Both the position numbers and the translations under genes were made by a program. Positions 8,535 through 16,812 of a DNA stretch of 64,000 nucleotides are shown here, one piece after another. The notes below the pieces were generated by a model that ran no database searches, had not been told where the DNA came from, and worked only from the letters and a program-made list of their open reading frames with translations. Positions within the stretch are counted from its first letter, which is position 1; each line of letters opens with the position of its first letter. The stretch covers positions 1-64,000 of the forward strand of contig JAFZSI010000049.1 of assembly GCA_017619445.1 (NCBI GenBank). The letters run 5' to 3'. This stretch comes from Prevotella sp. GTDB taxonomy: Bacteria; Bacteroidota; Bacteroidia; Bacteroidales; Bacteroidaceae.

Positions 8535-9077
8535 GTGATAGACAGAATAAAACTGGTAATTCAAGGTGTGGCCGAGATTGTGGGCAGCGACGATGTGTCG
8601 CTCATCACATTGACCGACGAGCAGCAGCTGAAGCAACTCTCCGTTGTCTGCGACAAGACGACGGCACGCCAGATAAGTATGCGCATAGGTAAGGCTCCTC
8701 TGACATCAATCATGTTGCCAGAGGTGCTTTGCCGGCTCATGGGCGACATGGACAGCGAGCACTTTGAGGTGCTTATCAACGACCTGGTGGATGGGCAGTA
8801 CCGTGCTATGCTGATAGAGAAACCCACGCTCAAGATGACCCCCATCCGTGTGAGCGACGCGCTGCTGCTTGCCATGGTGGCGGGGCTCGATGTTTATATC
8901 GTGCTGACGCTGATGCGCCGCCAGGCCGTTGACTACAAAGGCGATGCGCGCGGCATTTCCATACCCGTCAACACGCTAAGCATGAAGATGCTCGAAGAGG
9001 CCCTCGACAATGCCATCAACGATGAGAACTACGAGTTGGCCTCGCAGCTGCGCGACGAAATGAAACGAAGACGATGA
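8535..9077 (+). CDS. bifunctional nuclease (DUF151) with UVR domain
   Basis: A 180-residue protein. Residues ~1-135 form the DUF151/BFN domain (EIVGSDDVSLITLTD..., LPEVLCRLMGDMDSEHFEVLINDLVDGQYRA...), known from a plant bifunctional DNase/RNase; the role in bacteria is unsettled. The last ~35 residues (MLEEALDNAINDENYELASQLRDEMKRR) form a UVR motif like those of UvrB/UvrC and Clp regulators, a protein-protein contact element. The predicted start is GTG at 8535. Its stop overlaps the rsmE start by 4 bp (ATGA), so the two are translationally coupled. Confidence 0.85.
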   Translation: MIDRIKLVIQGVAEIVGSDDVSLITLTDEQQLKQLSVVCDKTTARQISMRIGKAPLTSIMLPEVLCRLMGDMDSEHFEVLINDLVDGQYRAMLIEKPTLKMTPIRVSDALLLAMVAGLDVYIVLTLMRRQAVDYKGDARGISIPVNTLSMKMLEEALDNAINDENYELASQLRDEMKRRR

Positions 9078-9838
9078 AAGAAACCCGCTATTTCTTTGTG
9101 CCCGACGCAAGCACGGCAGGTGAGTTGCCTGCCGATGAGGCGGCACATGCCACGCGTGTGCTGCGCCTGCAAAGTGGCGACGAGCTGTTCCTGATGGATG
9201 GAGTGGGCAATTTCTACCGCGCTGAGGTGACGCTGGCATCGGCCAAGCGTTGCCTTTATGCTGTTAGAGAGGTGCTGCCCCAGCGGCGTATGTGGCGCGG
9301 CCACATCCATCTGGCCATTGCGCCCACCAAGATGATGGACCGCATGGAGTGGATGGCGGAGAAGGCCACCGAGGTGGGCTTCGACGAGCTGAGTTTTCTG
9401 CTGTGCCGTTTCTCTGAGCGCAAGGCACTTCGCGCAGACCGCATCAAGAAGATTGTTGTGTCGGCGGTGAAGCAGAGCCGCAAGGCCTGGAAACCGCAGG
9501 TGAACGACATGTGCACGTTCCGTCAGTTCATTGAGCAGCCCCGCGCAGGGCGCAAATACATTGCCCACTGCTACGACGAGATTCCCCGCGACGACCTGTT
9601 CGCATGTCTCATGAGTGAGGGCAGCGACGACGACGTGACGGTGCTTGTGGGCCCCGAGGGCGACTTCTCCATCGATGAGGTGCGCATGGCAATAGATGCA
9701 GGCTACGAGAGCATTTCGCTGGGCAGCAGCCGTCTGCGCACAGAGACAGCAGGACTTGCCGCCGTCATGATGGCGCATCTGGCAAGGAGGGAGGCCCCCC
9801 TGCCCCCCGGAGGGGGGAGTAAAGGAGAGAAGGGGTGA
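9074..9838 (+). CDS. rsmE: 16S rRNA m3U1498 methyltransferase
   Basis: A SPOUT-class methyltransferase that methylates N3 of U1498 in 16S rRNA using SAM. The signature regions are visible: KMMDRMEWMAEKATEVG, LLCRFSERK, VLVGPEGDFSIDEV and the knotted-loop motif SLGSSRLRTETA. At 254 residues the length is normal, except that the last ~16 residues (REAPLPPGGGSKGEKG) are encoded by a CCCCCC/GGGGGG hairpin plus the purine-rich intergenic repeat. The repeat has therefore replaced or extended the natural C-terminus. It overlaps the upstream DUF151 gene by 4 bp. Confidence 0.93.
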   Translation: MKETRYFFVPDASTAGELPADEAAHATRVLRLQSGDELFLMDGVGNFYRAEVTLASAKRCLYAVREVLPQRRMWRGHIHLAIAPTKMMDRMEWMAEKATEVGFDELSFLLCRFSERKALRADRIKKIVVSAVKQSRKAWKPQVNDMCTFRQFIEQPRAGRKYIAHCYDEIPRDDLFACLMSEGSDDDVTVLVGPEGDFSIDEVRMAIDAGYESISLGSSRLRTETAGLAAVMMAHLARREAPLPPGGGSKGEKG

Positions 9839-9915
9839 AGGAGTAAAGGAGAGAAGGAGTAAAGGAGTAAAGGAGAGGGGGAGTAAAGGAGTAGAGGAGT
9901 GAAGGAGTAAAGGAG
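9794..9915 (+). repeat. G/C hairpin plus GGAGTAAAGGAG repeat tract
   Basis: It starts inside the rsmE 3' end with CCCCCC-GGA-GGGGGG (stem 9803-9808 with 9812-9817), then runs as about seven variants of GGAGTAAAGGAG. It shares units with the tract at 8457-8505. Confidence 0.7.
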
Positions 9916-9975
9916 CATTTCTCGTACCATCGTACCTCCGTACCTCCTTACTCCCGAATAAAACAACAAAGAACA

Positions 9976-11337
9976 ATGAAGAAAAAGAACATCATATTGA
10001 GCATATTGCTCACCTTGTTGCTCATGTTGGCAACAGCCTGTTCGGACGGCGACTATCTGAACGCCATTCCCGAGGGCAGCACCGCCTTGCTGTCTATTGA
10101 CATGGCAAAGGCACAGGACGAGAACGGTGCCGACAAACAGCGGCTGCTGTCACAGCTGCTTGGAGTGGACAACCCGAAGGACTGCGGCATAGACCTTGAT
10201 GCCAAGCTCTATCTGTTTGAGTCGCCCGACGGCAGCTTGGGCATGGCCGCAAAGGTGAGCAGCGCGGACCGTCTGGCCTCTATGTTCAACAACATGGCAG
10301 GCAGGAGCATAGCCACGAAGGTTACTGAGAAGCGCGGCTTCCAGTTCTCCGTGCTGCGCGACAGTTGGGTGGCGGGCTTCTCGTCAAAGAGTCTGCTGGT
10401 GATGGGCCCTGTGGTGGGCAACGCCCAGGCCGCCATGATACAGCAGGTGGCCAACTACTTGTCGCAGGACGAGGAGCAGGGCATCAAAGGCACGCCGATG
10501 TTTGAGAAACTCGATTCCATAGGCAGTTCCATTGCCATGGTGGCTCAGGCGCAGGCCCTGCCCGAGAAGTTCGTGGCCCCGTTCACGCTGGGTGCGCCCA
10601 AGGATGCCGATGCCAGTCAGGTGCTGATAGCGGCCAAGTTGAGTGTTGCCGAGGGCTGTCTGCGCATCAACGGCGAGACGTTCTCGTTCAACAAGCGCAT
10701 AGATGCCGCGCTGAAAGAGGCTGCCCAGGTGTTCCGTCCCATCCAGGGCGACTATGCCGAGAGTATGGGCGCCAGCAGCGTCATGGGTGTGTTTATGAAT
10801 GTGGAGGGCGGCGGCTTCCTCAAGCTGCTGCAACAGAACAAAGGGCTTATGGCCTTGCTGACGGGCATCAATGCCGCCATAGACATGGACAACATTCTGC
10901 GCAGCGTTGACGGCGACATGGCCATCACCGTGCCTGTATTTGGCGAGAAATTCGACATTACTATGGCGGCCAAGTTGGCCAAGACCGATTTCCTGAAGGA
11001 CGTGGACTACTGGAAGCGCTCGTGCCCCAAAGGCGGGCGCATCGTGGACACGGGCACCAACCGCTACTGCTATACCGACGGACAGACGACGTTCCACTTT
11101 GGCGTGTCTGCCGACCGCCAGTTCTTTGCCGGCAGCACCGCGGAAATAGCCGCAGCAGCCATTGGGAAGTCCGCACAGCCGTTGCCCGAAGTAGTGCGCC
11201 AGCAGATAAGCGGCAAGCGCATGGCGGCCGTGGTGAGCCTCTCGGGCATCGACAACGAGGTGGCGCAGAGCGTGGTGCAGTTGCTGGAGCCCCTGTTCGG
11301 CAAACTGCATACCATGGTGTATGTGGTAGGGGAGTGA
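9976..11337 (+). CDS. DUF4836 family lipoprotein
   Basis: A 453-residue lipoprotein with a signal peptide and lipobox LATAC (Cys22 region), so it is envelope-anchored. The sequence after it (AIPEGSTALLSIDM, LYLFESPDGSLGMAAKV, MFNNMAGRSIATKVTEKRGFQF, DSWVAGFSSKSLLVMGP) matches the DUF4836 family of Bacteroidetes, whose function is unknown. It precedes an ABC ATPase and an FtsX-like permease on the same strand with short gaps, so the three may form one envelope transport or stress module; that link is inferred from position alone. Confidence 0.82.
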   Translation: MKKKNIILSILLTLLLMLATACSDGDYLNAIPEGSTALLSIDMAKAQDENGADKQRLLSQLLGVDNPKDCGIDLDAKLYLFESPDGSLGMAAKVSSADRLASMFNNMAGRSIATKVTEKRGFQFSVLRDSWVAGFSSKSLLVMGPVVGNAQAAMIQQVANYLSQDEEQGIKGTPMFEKLDSIGSSIAMVAQAQALPEKFVAPFTLGAPKDADASQVLIAAKLSVAEGCLRINGETFSFNKRIDAALKEAAQVFRPIQGDYAESMGASSVMGVFMNVEGGGFLKLLQQNKGLMALLTGINAAIDMDNILRSVDGDMAITVPVFGEKFDITMAAKLAKTDFLKDVDYWKRSCPKGGRIVDTGTNRYCYTDGQTTFHFGVSADRQFFAGSTAEIAAAAIGKSAQPLPEVVRQQISGKRMAAVVSLSGIDNEVAQSVVQLLEPLFGKLHTMVYVVGE

Positions 11338-11406
11338 TGGGATTTGACGGGAGGAATGGGGAGCAGTATTCCCCCATGAACAAAGCAAGAAGAAAGAATT
11401 ATCTAT

Positions 11407-12051
11407 ATGGATTTCATTGATTTTAAGTATGTCATTCCGCAGGTGTTTGCCTCGCGCGAGCAGCAAGACTCCGACATCTGGCAGCAGGTGGTGAGGTTTC
11501 AGAAAGGCCAGCTCTATCTCATTGAGGCCGAGAGCGGCAAGGGGAAAAGCACCTTCTGCAGCTATATTCAGGGCTACCGGAGCGACTACACGGGAAAGAT
11601 TCTGTTTGACGACGTTGACACGCGCACGTTCAAGGTGCGCCAGTGGACCGACGTGCGCATGCGCCAGGTGAGCCATCTGTTTCAGGAACTGAGGCTGTTT
11701 GGCGAACTGACGGCACTGGAGAACGTGGAAATAAAAAACCGCCTGACGGGCTTCAAGAGCCGCGAGCAGATTGTGCAGTGGTTCGAGATGCTGGGCATAG
11801 CCGACAAGATGAACACCAAGGCCGCGCTCATGTCGTTCGGACAGCAGCAGCGCGTGGCCCTCATGCGTGCGCTGGTGCAGCCCTTCGACTTCCTGCTGGC
11901 CGACGAGCCCATCAGTCACCTCGACGACACCAACTCGCGCATCATGGCCGAAATCATGATGGACGAGGCACGTGCACAGGGGGCGGGCGTCATCATCACC
12001 AGCATCGGCAAACACATGGAACTCAACTACGACAAAGCCTTCAGGCTCTGA
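11407..12051 (+). CDS. ABC transporter ATP-binding protein
   Basis: A 214-residue ABC ATPase. Walker A is AESGKGKST (the usual first glycine is not kept), the Q-loop is LFQEL, the signature is MSFGQQQRVALMRAL (a diverged LSGGQ), and Walker B with the D-loop is FLLADEPISHLD. The switch-histidine region (ITSIGKH) ends the domain. The diverged signature and Walker A are unusual, but the catalytic lysine and the Walker B aspartate-glutamate pair are present. The gene directly precedes a permease of the FtsX/MacB type, so it should energise that protein rather than a solute importer. Confidence 0.87.
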   Translation: MDFIDFKYVIPQVFASREQQDSDIWQQVVRFQKGQLYLIEAESGKGKSTFCSYIQGYRSDYTGKILFDDVDTRTFKVRQWTDVRMRQVSHLFQELRLFGELTALENVEIKNRLTGFKSREQIVQWFEMLGIADKMNTKAALMSFGQQQRVALMRALVQPFDFLLADEPISHLDDTNSRIMAEIMMDEARAQGAGVIITSIGKHMELNYDKAFRL

Positions 12052-12194
12052 AAAATTGTTGTTCTAAATGCGAAGGAAAAACAGAACAACCTGTTACGCC
12101 CGCGCATTCTGTGGTAAAAAAAAACATCACAACCCTCAACCCTCAAACCCAATTCAAAACCCTCAAACCCCAATTCTCAATTCACATCTGAATT

Positions 12195-13394
12195 ATGAAT
12201 CTTGTTTGGAAACTCCTCCGCCATCATATCAGCATCCCCCAGCTGTTGGGCTTCTTCTTTGCCAACCTGGTGGGTATGCTCATCGTTTTGCTGGGCTACC
12301 AGTTCTATCGCGACGTGCTGCCCGTGTTCACCGCCGACGACTCGTTCATGAAGAGCGACTTCATGATAGTGAGCAAGCGCATCAGCGCGTCAACCACCTT
12401 CTCAGGGCGCGACAACGGCTTCACCAACGCCGACATCGATGAACTCAGCCACCAGCCCTTCGTCAAGAAACTGGGCACCTTCACCCGCGCTGAGTACAGG
12501 CTCGACGCGCAACTGGGCGTGGGAGGCAAGAGTCTTGTCAGCACCGAGCTGTTCCTCGAGAGCGTGCCCGACGGCTTCATCGACGTGCCCCTCACCGACT
12601 GGGACTATCAGCCCGGCAGCCGCGAAGTGCCCGTCATTCTGCCCCGCTCCTACGTCAACATGTATAACTTCGGCTTTGCGCAGACACGCTCGCTGCCCAA
12701 AATCAGCGAGGGCGTCATGGGCATGATAGACCTGCGCATACACGTGCGCGGCAATGGCCATGAGGACGACTACAAAGGGCGCGTCATTGGCTTCTCCTCG
12801 CGCCTCAATTCCATCCTCGTGCCCCAGGCCTTCATGCAGTGGAGCAACGAGACCTACGCACCCGACGAGCACTCGGCACCCACGCGCCTGCTCATGGAGG
12901 TGGTGAACCCCGCCGACGAGAACATTGGCAAGTTCCTTGAGCGCAAGGGCTACGACATGGAGGACGACCGGCTCAATGCCGAGAAAACCACCCGCTTCCT
13001 GCGCCTGCTGGTCACCATCGTGATGATTATCGGACTGGTGATTGCCGTGCTGAGTTTCTACATACTCATGCTCAGCATCTACCTGCTGGTGCAGAAGAAC
13101 GCCTCCAAGCTCGAAAGCCTCATGCTCCTCGGCTACACGCCCGGACGCGTGGCAAGACCCTATCAGTTGCTCACGGCGGGGCTCAACGCCGCCGTGCTCA
13201 TCCTGGCGCTTGCAGGTGTGTGGCTGCTCCGCGCCCGTTACATGCGGCTCATTACGGCCTTCTATCCGCAACTTCCCGACGGCAAAATATGGCCTGCTTT
13301 TGTCTTAGGATTGCTGCTTTTTGCCCTGGTAACGCTCCTCAACGTGCTTATCATCCGTCGCAAAATGCTGCGCATCTGGCATCGGAAGGAATAA
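12195..13394 (+). CDS. FtsX/MacB-like ABC transporter permease
   Basis: A 399-residue membrane protein: one N-terminal helix (~18-40), a large extracytoplasmic domain (~45-265), then three helices (~275-305, ~325-345, ~360-380). This is the FtsX/MacB topology. The cytoplasmic loop LVQKNASKLESLMLLGYTPGRVARPYQ between the second and third helices is the typical ATPase-coupling segment. Such permeases act on envelope substrates (lipoproteins, peptides, peptidoglycan hydrolase control) rather than import. It pairs with the ATPase ending at 12051. The 140-bp gap contains CAAACCCTCAA-type simple repeats. Confidence 0.8.
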   Translation: MNLVWKLLRHHISIPQLLGFFFANLVGMLIVLLGYQFYRDVLPVFTADDSFMKSDFMIVSKRISASTTFSGRDNGFTNADIDELSHQPFVKKLGTFTRAEYRLDAQLGVGGKSLVSTELFLESVPDGFIDVPLTDWDYQPGSREVPVILPRSYVNMYNFGFAQTRSLPKISEGVMGMIDLRIHVRGNGHEDDYKGRVIGFSSRLNSILVPQAFMQWSNETYAPDEHSAPTRLLMEVVNPADENIGKFLERKGYDMEDDRLNAEKTTRFLRLLVTIVMIIGLVIAVLSFYILMLSIYLLVQKNASKLESLMLLGYTPGRVARPYQLLTAGLNAAVLILALAGVWLLRARYMRLITAFYPQLPDGKIWPAFVLGLLLFALVTLLNVLIIRRKMLRIWHRKE

Positions 13395-13440
13395 TTAACG
13401 CAAGAAACCGTCTCATAACGTCTTCCTGAACTTTGTAGAA

Positions 13441-13674
13441 CATTAGTTTGTCATTGCCGCCTTGCGAGTAGTGATTCTAAAGTGTTGTGTTGCTTGCAAA
13501 TTTTCTAGAAAATCTGAACGTAAAGCATTGGTTTGTCATTGCCGCTTTGCGAGTAGTGTTTCTAAAGTGTGGTGTTGCTTGCAAATTTTCTAGAAAATCT
13601 GAACGTAAATCATTAGTTCGTTCTTGTTGCCTTGCGAGTAGTTTTTCTAAAGCGGGGCGTTGCCGCTGTAAAGT
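13441..13674. repeat. array A of 21-bp modules (85-bp higher-order tandem repeat)
   Basis: Two complete 85-bp units (13441-13525, 13526-13610) and a partial third. Each 85-bp unit is itself three 21-bp modules plus one 22-bp module containing the palindrome TTTTCTAGAAAA (13501-13512 and 13586-13597). It lies between convergent genes. Related arrays are at 32418-32502, 34297-34423, 49008-49092 and 60138-60307. No gene is supported in 13395-13676. Confidence 0.9.
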
Positions 13675-13676
13675 GC

Positions 13677-14984
13677 TCACAGCCAGGGGGCCAGGAGGTG
13701 TGCGAACCATCCCACGAACTTGTTCCAGGGTGTGCGCCATTCGTTCCAAGTCTGCTGGGTGAGCCTGAAGGAGTTTTTCTTGTCGGCCTCGAACAGCCTG
13801 TTCAGTTCGCCTGTGGTGCAGGGGTCTATGATGACGGCGTTGGCCTCGTAGTCAAACCGCAGGCTGCGTGCGTTGAGGTTGGCGCTGCCCACGGTGCAGA
13901 ACCGGCCGTCCACCATGATGACCTTGGTGTGGTGGAATCCGGGCTTGTAAATCCACACGTCGGCCCCGTGGCGCATCAGGCGGTGCACATTGTAGAACAC
14001 GCAGTCGGGGGTGAGCGGTATGTCGCTGCGCTGCGACACCATGATTTCCACCTTCACGCCCCTGCGTATGGCCTTGCGCAGCGCGCGCTTGAGTTTGCCG
14101 TTGAGGGTGAAGTAGGGGTTGATGAGTTTGATGCTGTCGTGAGCCAGGTTGATGGCGTCGAGATAGAAACTGCGTATGATTTTGTTGGTGGTGTGCGGCT
14201 CGCGGTTGATGATGCCCACCATTTTCTTGCCTGCCGAGGCGGTGGTGTCGGGTTTCAGTCCGCCGATGTACTCGGGCGAGCGCAGTCCGCGGTAGTATTG
14301 CTCGCCATGCAGTTGCTCGCCGGTGACTTTGGCCCATATCTTCATGAAGATGCGCTGCAGGCTGTTCACCACCTCGCCCTCGATGCGGCAGTGCATGTCG
14401 CGCCATTCGCCCACAGCCTCGGTGCCGTTGATGTAGTAGTCGGCCACGTTCATGCCGCCCGTGTAGGCAATCTTGCCGTCGATGATGACAATCTTGCGGT
14501 GGTCGCGCGTCCACACGTGGTTGAGCCAGGGGAATCGCACGGGGTCGAACTCGTAAATCTGTATTCCCTTCTCGCGGATGGCCTTCAGGTGTTTCTTCTT
14601 CAGGGGCCTGTTGTTCGAGTCGTTGCCGAACCCGTCGAACAGGGCACGCACTTCCACGCCCTCCTGGCATTTCTGCTCGAGCAGGGTGAACAGTTCGCGG
14701 GCGATGGAGTCGTTGCGGAAGTTGAAGTATTCCAGGTGGATGGAACTGCGCGCCTGGCGTATGGCGGCAAACATGTCGTCAAACTTCTCCTGGCCGGTGG
14801 TGAGCAGCGCAATGCTGTTGTCGTTGGAGAAACTGACGCCCTGCTGTCGCAGCCTGTCAACAAGCAGCGAGTCGCTGGTCTGTGCCATCAGGCTTGTTGG
14901 CAGCGCATAAAGCGAGGTGACGAGGGCCGCCACGACGCTCATCACCCGTATGTGTCTGGAATGTTCAGAGAGGAAATGACTCAT
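13677..14984 (-). CDS. secreted phospholipase D-like / cardiolipin synthase-like protein
   Basis: A 435-residue protein with two HKD motifs: HRKIVIIDG followed by GGMN in the N-terminal half, and HHTKVIMVDG followed by GSANLNARS in the C-terminal half. Together they form one phosphatidyltransferase/phospholipase D active site. Unlike ClsA, it has no pair of N-terminal anchor helices; residues ~10-35 (VMSVVAALVTSLYALPTSLMAQ) look like a signal peptide, so the domain probably acts in the periplasm or outer membrane. It is the last gene of an operon after kdsA and kdsD (15-bp gap to kdsD), consistent with an envelope-lipid role. Cardiolipin synthesis is the family default; a hydrolytic role cannot be excluded. 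Confidence 0.85.
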   Translation of the reverse strand: MSHFLSEHSRHIRVMSVVAALVTSLYALPTSLMAQTSDSLLVDRLRQQGVSFSNDNSIALLTTGQEKFDDMFAAIRQARSSIHLEYFNFRNDSIARELFTLLEQKCQEGVEVRALFDGFGNDSNNRPLKKKHLKAIREKGIQIYEFDPVRFPWLNHVWTRDHRKIVIIDGKIAYTGGMNVADYYINGTEAVGEWRDMHCRIEGEVVNSLQRIFMKIWAKVTGEQLHGEQYYRGLRSPEYIGGLKPDTTASAGKKMVGIINREPHTTNKIIRSFYLDAINLAHDSIKLINPYFTLNGKLKRALRKAIRRGVKVEIMVSQRSDIPLTPDCVFYNVHRLMRHGADVWIYKPGFHHTKVIMVDGRFCTVGSANLNARSLRFDYEANAVIIDPCTTGELNRLFEADKKNSFRLTQQTWNEWRTPWNKFVGWFAHLLAPWL

Positions 14985-14999
14985 TGTGAAGAATGGCTC

Positions 15000-15953
15000 C
15001 TAAATCATGCACGAATAGTGGTCAACCACGCCCAGCAGATGGTTTTCCTGGTCAACCACGAGCACGGTGTGGACTTTGAAGCGCTGCATGATTTTCTGTA
15101 TCTCGGTAATCTTGGTCTGCGGGAGCACCGACTTGGGGTGGCGAGTCATGATGTCGCTCACGGTGCGGTTGAAAAACTCCGCCTGCCATTTCTCCATGGC
15201 GCGCCGGATGTCGCCGTCGGTGATGAGGCCCACAACCTTGTTGTTCTCCAGCGACACGCCCAGTCCCAGCTTGCCCTTGCTCACGTGGATGATGGCCTCG
15301 CCCAGGTGCATGTCGGCGGGAATGATGGGCAGGTCGTCGCTGCGCATCACGTCGCGCGCCGTTGTGAGCAGCCGTTTGCCCAGTTCGCCGCCCGGATGGA
15401 ACTGTGCGAAGTCCTGCGGGCGGAAGTTGCGCCGTTCCATGAGTGCAATGGCCAGCGCGTCGCCCACAACGAGCACGGCTGTGGTGGAGCTGGTGGGCGC
15501 GAGGTTGAGCGGACAGGCTTCTTTCTGCACCTTGACGCTCAGATGCACGTTGGAATACTTGGCCAGGAGCGACTGTTCGTTGCCGCTGATGCCGATGATG
15601 GGCACTTTCATCTGAAGTACCATAGGTATGAAGCGCAGCAGCTCATCGGTCTGCCCCGAATGGCTGATGGCCAGCACCACATCGTCCTGCGTCATGACGC
15701 CCAGGTCGCCGTGGAACACGTCGAGGGGATTGATGAAGAACGACGGTGTGCCTGTGCTCGAGAGCGTGGCGGCAATTTTGGCCCCGATGTGGCCGCTTTT
15801 GCCCACGCCGGTGACGATTACCTTGCCGCGGCAGTTGAAGATAAGTTCCACGGCACGGTCAAAACTGTCGTTGAGCTGAGGGATGAGGTCGAGCACGGCC
15901 TGAGCCTCGTCTTTGATGGCCTGAATGGCGTATTCTCGGATGGTTTTCTGCAT
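15000..15953 (-). CDS. kdsD: D-arabinose-5-phosphate isomerase
   Basis: It isomerises ribulose-5-phosphate to arabinose-5-phosphate, the first committed substrate of KDO synthesis for lipopolysaccharide. The 317 residues contain an N-terminal SIS domain (GVGKSGHIGAKIAATLSSTG, ISHSGQTDELL, ESLL-type loop) and two C-terminal CBS domains (from ~200 to the end, ending HTVLVVDQENHLLGVVDH). This is the usual KpsF/GutQ/KdsD layout and length. It sits 5 bp after kdsA in the same operon, which settles the KDO assignment over sugar-alcohol paralogues. Confidence 0.95.
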   Translation of the reverse strand: MQKTIREYAIQAIKDEAQAVLDLIPQLNDSFDRAVELIFNCRGKVIVTGVGKSGHIGAKIAATLSSTGTPSFFINPLDVFHGDLGVMTQDDVVLAISHSGQTDELLRFIPMVLQMKVPIIGISGNEQSLLAKYSNVHLSVKVQKEACPLNLAPTSSTTAVLVVGDALAIALMERRNFRPQDFAQFHPGGELGKRLLTTARDVMRSDDLPIIPADMHLGEAIIHVSKGKLGLGVSLENNKVVGLITDGDIRRAMEKWQAEFFNRTVSDIMTRHPKSVLPQTKITEIQKIMQRFKVHTVLVVDQENHLLGVVDHYSCMI

Positions 15954-15958
15954 GATGG

Positions 15959-16723
15959 TCAGTCGGAAAGAAGTTGGCGGATGAGCGGTTCCAGTTTGTT
16001 GAGCTCCAGCATGTTGGCGGCATCGCTGAGTCCGCGCTCGGGTTGCGGGTGCACCTCGAAGAAGAATCCCGTGGCCCCGAATGCCTTGGCTGCCAGCGCC
16101 ATGGCGGGCACAAAACGGCGGTCGCCCGATGTCTTGCCGCCGCCTGCTCCTGGACGCTGCACGCTGTGGGTGCAGTCCATGACGACCGTGGGCACAAAGT
16201 TGCGCATGTCGGGAATGTTGCGGAAGTCAACCACCAGGTTGTTGTATCCGAAACAGTTGCCGCGCTCGGTGAGCCACACATCCTTGGCACCTGCCTCCAT
16301 CGCCTTTTCAACGGGATAGCGCATGTCGGTGCCTGAGAGAAACTGCGCCTTCTTGATGTTGACAATGCGGCCTGTCTGTGCGGCGGCTATCAGCAGGTCG
16401 GTCTGGCGGCAGAGGAAGGCTGGAATCTGCAGCACGTCGCACACCTCTCCTGCAACCTGTGCCTGATAACTCTCGTGGATGTCGGTGGTGATGCGCAGTC
16501 CGTAGCGCGCTTTGATGTCGCCCAGCATCTTGATGCCCCGCTCCAGGCCAGGCCCGCGGAACGAATGGATGGAGGTGCGGTTAGCCTTGTCGAACGATGC
16601 CTTGAAGATGATGTCGGTGCCCAGTGCGCGGTTGATGCGCACCAGTTCCTCGGCTACGGTGGCAAGTAGTTCCTGCGACTCTATGACGCACGGCCCTGCA
16701 ATGAATGTATAGTTGTTCTGCAT
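15959..16723 (-). CDS. kdsA: 3-deoxy-8-phosphooctulonate synthase
   Basis: It condenses arabinose-5-phosphate with PEP to KDO-8-phosphate in the cytoplasm. The 254-residue TIM-barrel shows AGPCVIES, FKASFDKANRTS, RGPGLERG, TDIHE, QIPAFLCRQTDLL and the C-terminal EVHPQPE motif. The start is the ATG ending at 16723 (MQNNYTFIAGPC); an upstream in-frame reading would begin inside the 27-bp tandem repeat that encodes the tail of the preceding gene. It is 22 bp downstream of the mechanosensitive channel gene and directly followed by kdsD. Confidence 0.96.
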   Translation of the reverse strand: MQNNYTFIAGPCVIESQELLATVAEELVRINRALGTDIIFKASFDKANRTSIHSFRGPGLERGIKMLGDIKARYGLRITTDIHESYQAQVAGEVCDVLQIPAFLCRQTDLLIAAAQTGRIVNIKKAQFLSGTDMRYPVEKAMEAGAKDVWLTERGNCFGYNNLVVDFRNIPDMRNFVPTVVMDCTHSVQRPGAGGGKTSGDRRFVPAMALAAKAFGATGFFFEVHPQPERGLSDAANMLELNKLEPLIRQLLSD

Positions 16724-16737
16724 AATTCTGTTCTTTC

Positions 16738-16812
16738 TCCTCCCATCACTTCCCATCATTTCCATTGTTCCCATCATTCCCATCATTTCCATTGTTCCCA
16801 TCATTCCCATCA
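16738..16812. repeat. 27-bp tandem repeat at the 3' end of the channel gene
   Basis: Units of CCCATCATTCCCATCATTTC followed by CATTGTT recur at 27-bp spacing, nearly identical. On the minus strand they encode the nine-residue unit GNDGNNGND twice, at the C-terminus of the MscS-like protein. Confidence 0.85.

Noticed and set aside
13632..16319. 895-residue plus-strand frame
   Set aside because: It is opposite the phospholipase, kdsD and kdsA genes, all of which carry clear family motifs. His/Val/Gln-rich composition is typical of an antisense shadow.
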